A DNA stretch of 64,000 bases from an uncultured Ignavibacteria bacterium (lineage in GTDB: Bacteria; Bacteroidota; Ignavibacteria; Kapaibacteriales; Kapaibacteriaceae), in contig CALMZQ010000003.1 of the NCBI GenBank assembly GCA_937870915.1, positions 124,001 through 188,000 on the forward strand. The letters are read 5' to 3'. The notes below the pieces were generated by a model. The model did not search any database, had not been told where the DNA came from, and saw only the letters and a list, made by a program, of their open reading frames with translations. Shown here in pieces: positions 29,377-38,326 of the stretch; the stretch's first letter is position 1, and each line of letters opens with the position of its first letter. The translations under genes were made by a program, and so were the position numbers.

Positions 29377-32193
29377 ATGCGTCCACTCATCCTCATTGAC
29401 GGTATGTCGCTGGTATTCCGCGCGTACCATGCATTGCTCCGCACCGGCATGCAGTCGCCCTCCGGCGAACCAACATTTGCCGTATTCGCCTTTGCCAACA
29501 TCCTCACATCGCTGCTCGATAAGCATAACCCGGATGCGATAGCTGTGGTCTTCGACACTCCCGAACCCACCTTTCGGCATGTCCTCTACGACCAATACAA
29601 GGCCCACCGCGATGCGTTCCCGGAGGACCTCGTACCTCAACTGCTCCGCATCAAACAATTAGTTGGGCTGATGGGCTTGGAGATGGTAGAGATGCCGGGG
29701 TTTGAGGCCGACGATATTGTGGGCACTATCTGTAAGCGAGAAGGTGATGACGGCCACGAAATCCTTTGTGTTACGTCCGACAAGGACTACTTCCAGCTCG
29801 TGAACAACAACGTAAAGATCCTTCGACCAGGAAAGGACGTTGGGCAATACGACGTGATGGATGCAGCCAGCGTCAAGGTAAAGTTCGGCGTTGGCCCGGA
29901 ACACGTGATAGATGTTCTGGCACTTATTGGAGACAGCTCAGACAATGTCCCCGGTGTTAAGGGTGTTGGCGAAAAAACGGCCATCCCGCTCATTGAGCAG
30001 TTTGGATCTCTCGAAAAACTCTACGAAAATCTTGACGCCGTTGAAAGAGCCTCTGTGAAGAAGAAGCTCGAAGAGCACAGGGAAATGGCCTTCCTCTCCA
30101 AGACACTCGTAACGATCCACACAGACGTTCCGATCGATGCCAAACGAGTTGCTTTAGTTCGTAGACCAATGGACATTACAGGACTCGATACGTTCTGCGA
30201 AGAACTCGGCTTCCATACGTTGCGAAGGAAGTTCGCCAAGTATGGTCAGGGCAATGACGAAACGACGGAAGGACGAAGTGACACTGTGACGGAAGGACGA
30301 AGTGACACAGTGACGGAAGGACGAAATGACGGTTTAAAGAAGCTCAGTGACGTTGAGCACTCGTATATCTTGGTGGATACGCCAGGTGCACTTTCGGACA
30401 TGATGAATGGGTTGAAGGGGGCTACCCTACTCTCCGTCGATCTGGAGACAACAGGCTTGGATGCAATGCGGTGTGCGATTGTGGGAATAGCCCTGAGTGC
30501 TTCAGAGGGAACGGGCTATTACATCGATGTAGACGACTCGGCCATTGATAATGCCGGTTCACTCTTTGCTGACCATACTGAGCGGCATGGACTGCCCCTT
30601 GCAGACGTACTCTCCGTTGTGAAACCAATGTTGATCGATCCATTGATCGGCAAGTGTGGTCAGAACCTGAAGTACGACATGTTGATCTTAAAGAGGTATG
30701 GTATTGATGTTGCTCCCGTAGCATTTGACACAATGCTTGCGAGCTATGTGTTGGACCCGGATAGGCTTCACAATCTTGACGCCCTTTCCGAGCGATGGCT
30801 GCACTATGCTCCCATCTCGATCACCACCCTGATCGGTGAAAAGAAAGGACAACAGAAATCCATGCGCGACGTAGATGCTGCCCTCGTAGCGGAATACGCA
30901 GCAGAAGACGCAGACCTCGCATTGAAACTGACGAATCTGATGAAACCGGCACTTGAGAATGAAGGCCTGTTGGACTTTGCGCAGAAGGTTGAGTTTGCAT
31001 CGATCCCTGTCCTTGTGACGATGGAGAATAACGGCATCTGTATTGACACAAAGGCACTGGGTGGCTTGGGTGAGTTTATGCGGTCAGAAGCTGTGCGTCT
31101 TGAGGCAGAGATATGGAAGGAAGCCGGACAAGAGTTCACGATTGGTTCTCCTAAACAACTCGCAGAGGTATTGTTCGAGAACCTGATGCTTCCGGCTTCG
31201 AAGAAAACCAAGACCGGTTATTCTACAGACTCCAGTGTCCTTACGGAGTTGGCAGAGTCCTATCCGATTGCTCAAATGGTGCTAGACTACCGTCAAGTTG
31301 AGAAACTCCGCAGTACCTACGTGGAGTCTCTTCCACGTTTGATCAACCCGAACACGGGCAGGGTACACACTACATTTAACCAGACGGTTGCTGCAACTGG
31401 CAGACTCTCCTCTACAGATCCGAATCTCCAGAATATTCCGGTGAGAACGGAACTTGGGCAACAGATCCGCAAAGCCTTTGTTCCCCAGCATGCAGACCAT
31501 GTGATCCTTTCTGCAGACTATTCACAGATCGAACTACGTATTATGGCATCCTTCTCTAAGGATCCCAACCTCATCGCCGCTTTCGCTTCGGGAGCGGACA
31601 TCCATTCAGCAACTGCTGCCATTCTCTTTGACGTGCCGATCGACACTGTAACAGGGGATCAACGCAGGGTGGCAAAGACCGTAAACTTCGGTATCATGTA
31701 TGGTCAAGGGGCGTTTGGTCTCTCACAAGGCCTAGGGATACCTCGGGGCGAAGCCCAACAGATCATCGAGAACTACTTTGTGAAATATGCGGGTATTAAG
31801 AAGTACATCGATGAAACGGTAGCTGTCACTCGTGAGCGAGGCTATGCGTCCACGTTGCTTGGTCGCCGACGGTATTTCCCAACGATCAATGCAAGCAATC
31901 GCGGACTCCGCACTGCAGCCGAGCGTGCTGCCATCAACATGCCCATACAGGGGACGGCCGCGGACATGATCAAACTGGCCATGATCCGCGTTCATCAGCG
32001 AATGCAAAACGAAGGATTACGATCGATCCTGATGCTACAGGTGCATGATGAGCTCGTCTTTGAAGCACATGTTTCGGAGGTTGATGCGCTCACAAGGATA
32101 GCAAAGGAAGAGATGGAGCAAGCCCTGCCGCTTGAGAACGTACCTGTGGTTGTAGAGACTGGCAAGGGGGCATCGTGGTATGAAGCCCATTGA
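29377..32193 (+). CDS. polA: DNA polymerase I
   Basis: 5'-nuclease start 'LILIDGMSLVFRAYHAL', 3'-5' exo-like 'LLSVDLETTGLDAM', Pol A motifs 'ILSADYSQIELRIMA', 'RRVAKTVNFGIMYG', 'LQVHDELVFE'. Confidence 0.97.
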   Translation: MRPLILIDGMSLVFRAYHALLRTGMQSPSGEPTFAVFAFANILTSLLDKHNPDAIAVVFDTPEPTFRHVLYDQYKAHRDAFPEDLVPQLLRIKQLVGLMGLEMVEMPGFEADDIVGTICKREGDDGHEILCVTSDKDYFQLVNNNVKILRPGKDVGQYDVMDAASVKVKFGVGPEHVIDVLALIGDSSDNVPGVKGVGEKTAIPLIEQFGSLEKLYENLDAVERASVKKKLEEHREMAFLSKTLVTIHTDVPIDAKRVALVRRPMDITGLDTFCEELGFHTLRRKFAKYGQGNDETTEGRSDTVTEGRSDTVTEGRNDGLKKLSDVEHSYILVDTPGALSDMMNGLKGATLLSVDLETTGLDAMRCAIVGIALSASEGTGYYIDVDDSAIDNAGSLFADHTERHGLPLADVLSVVKPMLIDPLIGKCGQNLKYDMLILKRYGIDVAPVAFDTMLASYVLDPDRLHNLDALSERWLHYAPISITTLIGEKKGQQKSMRDVDAALVAEYAAEDADLALKLTNLMKPALENEGLLDFAQKVEFASIPVLVTMENNGICIDTKALGGLGEFMRSEAVRLEAEIWKEAGQEFTIGSPKQLAEVLFENLMLPASKKTKTGYSTDSSVLTELAESYPIAQMVLDYRQVEKLRSTYVESLPRLINPNTGRVHTTFNQTVAATGRLSSTDPNLQNIPVRTELGQQIRKAFVPQHADHVILSADYSQIELRIMASFSKDPNLIAAFASGADIHSATAAILFDVPIDTVTGDQRRVAKTVNFGIMYGQGAFGLSQGLGIPRGEAQQIIENYFVKYAGIKKYIDETVAVTRERGYASTLLGRRRYFPTINASNRGLRTAAERAAINMPIQGTAADMIKLAMIRVHQRMQNEGLRSILMLQVHDELVFEAHVSEVDALTRIAKEEMEQALPLENVPVVVETGKGASWYEAH
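30253..30332. repeat. Octamer tandem array inside polA, 10 units
   Basis: aatgacga aacgacgg aaggacga agtgacac tgtgacgg aaggacga agtgacac agtgacgg aaggacga aatgacgg; encodes TEGRSDTV repeats. Confidence 0.95.
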
Positions 32194-32211
32194 TGTCGTA
32201 GTTTTGCGTAG

Positions 32212-33681
32212 ATGTCTCTCGTTACCGCGCTTGTCCTAGGTCTCATTCAGGGACTCACGGAATTTATTCCTGTATCCAGTACGGCCCACCTGACGGTGGC
32301 AGCCGCTGCGTTTGGCGTGATAGACCCTGCTCATCCTGAACAGTGGACGTCTTTCATGGCAACGATTCAACTTGGAACGTTGGCAGCCGTGATCGCCTAC
32401 TTCCGCACAGACATCATCAAGACGAGCCGTTGCTGGCTTGTAGAAAACCTCGGATCTGGTAGGAAGGCATTCCGAGAGCAGAGTGCTGACTCTAGACTCG
32501 GCTGGTTCGTTATCGTTGGTACGTTGCCCATCGTCATTGTTGGGTTGGCATTCAAGGACGTCCTCGAGGGCTCACTCACAAAGGACCTGCACCTCATCGG
32601 CATCAGTCTTATTGGTGTGGCCGTTGTACTGTGGATAGCCGAGCGTCGAGCATCATTCACGCGCACAACTTCTGATCTTACGTTTGTTGATGCCCTAGCA
32701 GTTGGTGCTGCTCAATGTCTGGCACTCATTCCGGGAAGCTCGCGCAGTGGTACTACCATCATGGCTGCTCTCTTCCGTGGGATGACGCGTGAACATGCAG
32801 CGCGGTTTTCGTTCCTGCTCTCCATCCCTGCTGTCCTTGCAGCCGGAGTGTTGGAGTTTGCTCATGAAGTGAAGAATCTTACGCTAGAAAACGGCGGACT
32901 TCAACTTGCCGTAGCAACTATTGCAGCACTGGTGAGTGGATATTGGTCAATTGCCTTCCTCCTCAAATATCTCCGCACGCACAGCCTCAACGTTTTTATC
33001 GTCTATCGCATTGCCCTTGGAAGTGTATTGCTCTTTACGGGCTGCAGTACCGAAGAAAAAGTAGCGCCAGCGGCTATTGAACAACTCAAGCCCCCTCCGA
33101 GTGCTTCTGAAAAGACCGTTGTGTCCGATACCATTCCTGAGATCGTTGTTGTTGCCACTGATACCGTACTCGTAAAAACGAATATGGGGCTTATCGCAAT
33201 CGAACTCTATGGGAACGATGCACCGGCTACCGTGACAAATTTCTTGGGGTTGGTGTCAAAGAAGTTCTACGACGGAATCCAGTTTCACCGGGTTTCTCGC
33301 GGTTTTGTGATTCAGGCCGGCGACCCCAAGACGCGGGACGGCCAGGCACGGTCAGAATGGGGTAGAGGCGGAACAACGGCGTCAGGAAAGCCCCTTAAAG
33401 ACGAACTGGACCCGCTCCTCCCTACAGCTCGCAGGGGCTACATCAAGGGTGTTGTGGCAATGGCGCGCAAGCCCGTGGCAAACAGTGCAACGAGTCAATT
33501 TTTCATTTGCCTCGATAAAGCCACTACACTTCCGTACCAATACACGATTTTTGGCAACGTCATAGACGGGATGGATGTGGTGGACAAGATTGGGAGTATG
33601 GATGTGGAACCGGGTCCGCTCGGTGAAACGGACGGAATTCCGCGTACGTCCGTCATCATCAACAGTATCAAACGCAAATAA
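32212..33681 (+). CDS. Fusion of undecaprenyl-diphosphatase (UppP/BacA) with C-terminal cyclophilin-type peptidyl-prolyl isomerase
   Basis: 'LGLIQGLTEFIPVSSTAHLTVA', 'LIPGSSRSGTTIMAALFRGM' (UppP) and 'MGLIAIELYGNDAPATVTNFLGLV..FYDGIQFHRVSRGFVIQAGDP' (cyclophilin) in one ORF, junction 'VLLFTGCSTEEK'. Confidence 0.88.
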   Translation: MSLVTALVLGLIQGLTEFIPVSSTAHLTVAAAAFGVIDPAHPEQWTSFMATIQLGTLAAVIAYFRTDIIKTSRCWLVENLGSGRKAFREQSADSRLGWFVIVGTLPIVIVGLAFKDVLEGSLTKDLHLIGISLIGVAVVLWIAERRASFTRTTSDLTFVDALAVGAAQCLALIPGSSRSGTTIMAALFRGMTREHAARFSFLLSIPAVLAAGVLEFAHEVKNLTLENGGLQLAVATIAALVSGYWSIAFLLKYLRTHSLNVFIVYRIALGSVLLFTGCSTEEKVAPAAIEQLKPPPSASEKTVVSDTIPEIVVVATDTVLVKTNMGLIAIELYGNDAPATVTNFLGLVSKKFYDGIQFHRVSRGFVIQAGDPKTRDGQARSEWGRGGTTASGKPLKDELDPLLPTARRGYIKGVVAMARKPVANSATSQFFICLDKATTLPYQYTIFGNVIDGMDVVDKIGSMDVEPGPLGETDGIPRTSVIINSIKRK

Positions 33682-33707
33682 CACCATTCGGAAAACCGGA
33701 GAAGAAT

Positions 33708-34298
33708 ATGCAGTTCCTCGCAAGTCTGACAGTTGTTGCCCTATTGATGGGCGTATTCGCCACAGCCGATGCATCGGCTCAAAAAGAAAAGAAGAAGGAA
33801 GCTAAGACCATGACGTACATCATAACCGTGAAGCAGGGAAACAAGGAACTCGGCAAGATCGAGCTCAAACTCTGGCCGGACGTTGCTCCTAAACATTGCG
33901 CGTTTTTTGATGCACGAGTTGCTGAAGGCTTCTACGATGGCCTGGCATTCCACCGCGTGATACCGAATTTCATGATCCAAGGCGGAGATCCAAACACAAA
34001 GGATCAACCACGCAACACATGGGGCAGTGGTGGATACAAGGACAAGGTTGAAGCCGAGTTCAACAGCAAGAAACACGTACGCGGAGTCCTTTCAGCCGCA
34101 CGCACGCAAGATCCGAACAGTTTCAGCGGTCAATTCTTCCTTTGTGTTGCAGACTCACCGTGGCTCGACAATCAATACACTGCCTTCGGAGAAGCAGTCA
34201 GTGGTATGGAAGTAGCAGACATCGTGGTAAACAATCCACGTGATGCCGGTGATTGTCCAATTGAGAAGATCACGTTCTCGATCACAAAGGGTAAGTGA
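33708..34298 (+). CDS. Secreted cyclophilin-type peptidyl-prolyl cis-trans isomerase
   Basis: Signal peptide; 'LKLWPDVAPKHCAFFDARVAEGFYDGLAFHRVIPNFMIQGGDPNT...SFSGQFFLCVADSPWLDNQYTAFGE'. Confidence 0.92.
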   Translation: MQFLASLTVVALLMGVFATADASAQKEKKKEAKTMTYIITVKQGNKELGKIELKLWPDVAPKHCAFFDARVAEGFYDGLAFHRVIPNFMIQGGDPNTKDQPRNTWGSGGYKDKVEAEFNSKKHVRGVLSAARTQDPNSFSGQFFLCVADSPWLDNQYTAFGEAVSGMEVADIVVNNPRDAGDCPIEKITFSITKGK

Positions 34299-35844
34299 GT
34301 TGACACACCTGCGGAAGATCCTGACGATCATCGTCGTCCTTGGCTTGGGTTTGTGCTCCCATGCATATGCCCAAGTGACGGACTCCACGTATCTGCCTCA
34401 GAACGTTGGACCCAACGTGAACGGTCAATACGATGACATCCTTCCTGTGATCTCACCGGATGGGCTTGCCTTGTACTTCTGTCGCAGCCATTCACCAGAA
34501 AACATTGGTGGCGGACGTCAGGATATTTGGCTGAGTGAGGTTCAGGCTGATGGAAGGTGGGGCCTAGCCAAGAACGTTGGTATTCCGCTTAATAATCGGG
34601 ACAACAACTATCTCTGCTCCATTACACCGGATGGCAACACCATCATCATCGGTGATGGATACAGTGCGGCTACAAACCGGCAGCGAAGTATAGCCATCTC
34701 ACATCGTACGGCCGATGGATGGTCTGTACCAAAACCAGTTGTTATCAAGAACTTCTATAATGACAACCGATTCGGTGAATATTCACTGGCAAACGATAAC
34801 CGAACACTGATTCTTGCCGTTGAACGCAAAGACTCACGTGGCGGTAAGGATCTCTACGTTTGTTTCCGTCAGGAAGACAGTTCATTCTCAGAGCCCGTGA
34901 ACATGGGCGTAACGGTTAACTCGCTCGGTCACGAAGCAACTCCGTTCATCGCCTCCGACAACTCTTCGCTCTACTTCGCTTCAGACGGTCAAGGGGGCTA
35001 TGGGGCTTTTGATGTGTTTGTCACACGTCGACTAGACTCTACCTGGACGAGCTGGACTGCACCGGAGAATCTCGGTCCAACAATCAATACGGCAGGATGG
35101 GACTTGTATTATACCATCCCTGCGGCTGGTGACTATGCCTACTACGTTTCATATAGCAACACGTTTGGTGCGGGAGATATCTTCCGTATCAAACTTCCGG
35201 AAAAGGTCCGACCGCGTCCTGTGGTGCTTATCTCTGGTCGAGTGCTGAACAAGAAGACCAACGAACCGGTAGAAGCAGACATCATCTACGAAATCCTTCC
35301 CGAAGGAAAAGAAGTTGGCCGCGCTCGTTCCACACCAACAACAGGTAACTATAAAATTGTGTTGCCTGCCGGTGGTAAGTATGGCTTCCGTGCTTCGGCA
35401 CCGAACTATCTCTCTGTGAATGACAATCTCGACCTTTCGGGACTTACACAATACACCGAGATCAAACGGGACTTGTTCTTAGTTCCGATAGAAGCAGGGA
35501 GTGTTGCGGAGCTGAACAACATCTTCTTCGACTACAAGAAGGCAACGTTACGTCCGGAGTCTTTCCCGGAGCTTAATCGCATCACAGACATGCTAACGGC
35601 AGCTCCTGCCATGACGATAGAGATTGGTGGACACACGGATGCAATTGCAAGCGACCAATACAATCAGGTTCTTTCCGAAGAGCGGGCCGAATCTGTTGTG
35701 ACATATATCGTCAAGCGTGGCAACATCGATAGGTCTCGCCTTGTGCCCAAGGGCTATGGAGAGCGCAAGCCGGTTGCAACGAATGACACTGAAGAAGGCA
35801 GACAACAGAACAGACGAGTTGAGATCACGATCCTCACAAAGTAG
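34240..35844 (+). CDS. PD40 propeller and OmpA-family peptidoglycan-binding protein; true start likely downstream of 34240 (for example TTG at 34300)
   Basis: 'VNGQYDDILPVISPDGLALYFCR' PD40; 'NNIFFDYKKATLRPESFPELNRI...IEIGGHTDAIASDQYN..LSEERAESVVTYIV' OmpA. Confidence 0.88.
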   Translation: MMPVIVQLRRSRSRSQRVSELTHLRKILTIIVVLGLGLCSHAYAQVTDSTYLPQNVGPNVNGQYDDILPVISPDGLALYFCRSHSPENIGGGRQDIWLSEVQADGRWGLAKNVGIPLNNRDNNYLCSITPDGNTIIIGDGYSAATNRQRSIAISHRTADGWSVPKPVVIKNFYNDNRFGEYSLANDNRTLILAVERKDSRGGKDLYVCFRQEDSSFSEPVNMGVTVNSLGHEATPFIASDNSSLYFASDGQGGYGAFDVFVTRRLDSTWTSWTAPENLGPTINTAGWDLYYTIPAAGDYAYYVSYSNTFGAGDIFRIKLPEKVRPRPVVLISGRVLNKKTNEPVEADIIYEILPEGKEVGRARSTPTTGNYKIVLPAGGKYGFRASAPNYLSVNDNLDLSGLTQYTEIKRDLFLVPIEAGSVAELNNIFFDYKKATLRPESFPELNRITDMLTAAPAMTIEIGGHTDAIASDQYNQVLSEERAESVVTYIVKRGNIDRSRLVPKGYGERKPVATNDTEEGRQQNRRVEITILTK

Positions 35845-37077
35845 ATGGACTCATCACAAACCGCATCACCAAGCGGCATGCTCATCGAACGTGAGCATGC
35901 CGTCGTCTTTCAGACCTACCGTCGCATTCCACTTGCCATCGATAGAGCGGTAGGAACGCGTATCATAGACCTAAACGGTCGATCATACCTTGACATGTTG
36001 GGAGGCATTGCTGTAAATGCACTCGGCCACTCCCATCCCGGGATCATCGAAGCAGTGGAACATCAGATACGTCGCTACATGCACGTATCCAATGTATTCT
36101 ACCAAGAACCCCAGGTCATGCTCGCGGAGCAACTCGTAGCCGCTTCCGGCTACCCCAGAGTTTTCTTCAGCAACTCTGGTGCAGAAGCAACTGAGGGTGC
36201 ACTCAAGATGGCTCGCCGTTTTGGCAGTGTACATTCCAAAGCCGATGTAATCGCATTTTCAGGCGGGTTCCATGGTCGTACCTACGGCGCACTTTCGCTT
36301 ATGGATAAGGCCTTATACAAAGACGGAATGGGCCCCTTCCTTCCCAATACCGTAGTGTTGCCCTTCAATGACGTACACGCGCTTGAATCTCGCGTAGATG
36401 AGCACACAACAGCCGTGATGCTTGAATTCCTTCAGGGAGAAGGGGGCATTGCAGAAGTAACTCCAGAGTTTGTAGCTGCACTCTGGCGCTTGAAAGAGAA
36501 GTTCAACTTCTTGGTTATTGCAGATGAAGTTCAGAGTGGTATCGGGAGAACAGGGGACTTCTTTGCCTTCAATCGATTTGGCGTGAAGCCAGACATCGTT
36601 ACCATTGCAAAGGCAGTGGGCGGCGGGCTGCCATTGGGTGCGATTCTCGCTACGAACGAAGCAGCTGCACTCTTTGAACGTGGGATGCATGGCACTACCT
36701 ATGGTGGCAATCCCGTTGCATGCGCTGCAGGCAGTGTGGTGTTACGAGAAGTGATGTCCGGCCTCATAGACAACGTTCGTGAGATTGGCAACTACCTTAC
36801 TACCCAACTGCATGTTCTTCACAAACAATTCCCAAACCTCATTCACGAGGTGCGTGGCCGTGGCTGTATGCAGGGCCTTGTACTCTCCGTTGAATCAGCC
36901 CCCTTCATTCCGAACCTTCTAGAACATGGTGTGATCGCCAATGCAACGGCCGGGAATGTAATCCGTTTTGTGCCGCCGTTCATTATAACACGCAATGACG
37001 TTGACGAATTGTGTGAGGCCCTTCGCGCTGTGTTCCACAAATCCGAGCTGGAAACAGTCCAGTCCTCCCATGGCTGA
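35845..37077 (+). CDS. Class III aminotransferase, acetylornithine aminotransferase-like
   Basis: 'YLDMLGGIAVNALGHSHPGI', 'FFSNSGAEATEGALKMAR', 'VIADEVQSGIGRTGDFFAF', 'TIAKAVGGGLPLGAI'. Confidence 0.9.
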   Translation: MDSSQTASPSGMLIEREHAVVFQTYRRIPLAIDRAVGTRIIDLNGRSYLDMLGGIAVNALGHSHPGIIEAVEHQIRRYMHVSNVFYQEPQVMLAEQLVAASGYPRVFFSNSGAEATEGALKMARRFGSVHSKADVIAFSGGFHGRTYGALSLMDKALYKDGMGPFLPNTVVLPFNDVHALESRVDEHTTAVMLEFLQGEGGIAEVTPEFVAALWRLKEKFNFLVIADEVQSGIGRTGDFFAFNRFGVKPDIVTIAKAVGGGLPLGAILATNEAAALFERGMHGTTYGGNPVACAAGSVVLREVMSGLIDNVREIGNYLTTQLHVLHKQFPNLIHEVRGRGCMQGLVLSVESAPFIPNLLEHGVIANATAGNVIRFVPPFIITRNDVDELCEALRAVFHKSELETVQSSHG

Positions 37078-38293
37078 TATGCTGACCACAACGTCCACCA
37101 TTCTCTGCACGTGTGCACGGAACATTCCCCCCATCCTTCGTCTTGAGCTGGAAGCTTTAGGCTATGTAGTAAAAGCTGAGTATCCGTCGGGCGTAGAGAT
37201 CGAAGGCACACTTGACGACTGTCTTCGCCTTAACCTTTGGCTTCGAACAGCACACCGTGTGTTGTTCCGCCTGGGTGCATGGGAAGCAAACACGGCCGAT
37301 GAAATGTACGAAGCAGTGAACAGTGTGGAGTGGGATCAGTGGATCCCGGCAAAGGGTTATGTGAGTGTGATCGGAAGTGTTGATACCAAAAGCATTGATA
37401 ACGTGATGTATGCCAACATGCGTTGCAAGGATGCCGTTGTAGATCGCATTCGAACGGTCCGTGGAATTCGTCCCGATTCAGGTCCCGATACGTCCATGTC
37501 TGTTGTGTTTCTCTACTGGCACGACGAGTCTTTGATGATCTATGTTGACACGTCGGGCACGCCCCTTTCCGACAGAGGATATCGCATTAGTTCCGGCAAG
37601 GCACCAATGCGTGAGTCATTAGCTGCAGCCGTTGTGTTGTCCACGAAATGGGCACCGCACCTTCCATTTGTCAATCCAATGACGGGAAGCGGAACACTAG
37701 GTATCGAAGCCGCCCTCATAGGACGCAAGATCCCACCTGGCTCCATGCGCGACGGATTCGGTTTTATGCACCTTTTGCCTGTAGATCCTCGAGTTTGGCA
37801 GACGATGCGAAAGGAAGCCATTGCACAAGTAGATGCCAAGATCGACCTCAAAATCCTGTGTTCGGACAACGATATCCGTGTTATCCGTCAAGCACGTGAG
37901 AATGCAAAACGTGCCGGTGTAGCTGTGTCATTCACCGTGGCCGATTTCAGAGAGGTCACCCCACCCGCATTCGCTCAATCCCACACGCAAGAGTCAGATA
38001 ACGAACACACACCAGTTGTGATCATGAACCCTGAGTTCGGTATTCGCCTCGGAGACGAACGCGCACTTCGCACCACCTATCGCGAGATCGGCGATCTCTA
38101 CAAGCAGAAATTCCGCGGATACACCGGTTACGTCTTTACCGGCAACTTCTCCCTTGCAAAGGAGATTGGCCTTCGCTCGAAACGCCGAATCACATTCTGG
38201 AGCGCAGACCTGGAGTGCAGACTCCTTGAGTTTGAGCTGTACGAAGGGTCAAGGATACAGTACCCAGAGCGAAGCGGTGACATAACTCCGTAA
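37070..38293 (+). CDS. THUMP-domain class I SAM-dependent RNA methyltransferase (RlmL/TrmN-like)
   Basis: 'CARNIPPILRLELEALGY', 'FVNPMTGSGTLGIEAALIGRKIPPG', 'VVIMNPEFGIRLG'; start at MADMLTT. Confidence 0.85.
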   Translation: MADMLTTTSTILCTCARNIPPILRLELEALGYVVKAEYPSGVEIEGTLDDCLRLNLWLRTAHRVLFRLGAWEANTADEMYEAVNSVEWDQWIPAKGYVSVIGSVDTKSIDNVMYANMRCKDAVVDRIRTVRGIRPDSGPDTSMSVVFLYWHDESLMIYVDTSGTPLSDRGYRISSGKAPMRESLAAAVVLSTKWAPHLPFVNPMTGSGTLGIEAALIGRKIPPGSMRDGFGFMHLLPVDPRVWQTMRKEAIAQVDAKIDLKILCSDNDIRVIRQARENAKRAGVAVSFTVADFREVTPPAFAQSHTQESDNEHTPVVIMNPEFGIRLGDERALRTTYREIGDLYKQKFRGYTGYVFTGNFSLAKEIGLRSKRRITFWSADLECRLLEFELYEGSRIQYPERSGDITP

Positions 38294-38326
38294 CTCTGTA
38301 ACTGAGTAACTCCGTAATTTCGCCTC
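38279..38326. repeat. Octamer array TCCGTAAC-type filling the gap between methyltransferase stop and thrS start
   Basis: gacataac tccgtaac tctgtaac tgagtaac tccgtaat ttcgcctc|ATG. Confidence 0.9.

Noticed and set aside
33061-33110. UppP and cyclophilin as two genes joined by a sequencing error
   Set aside because: The frame is continuous with no visible homopolymer at the junction and no good ATG start for a separate cyclophilin; kept as fusion, but read support is still needed.
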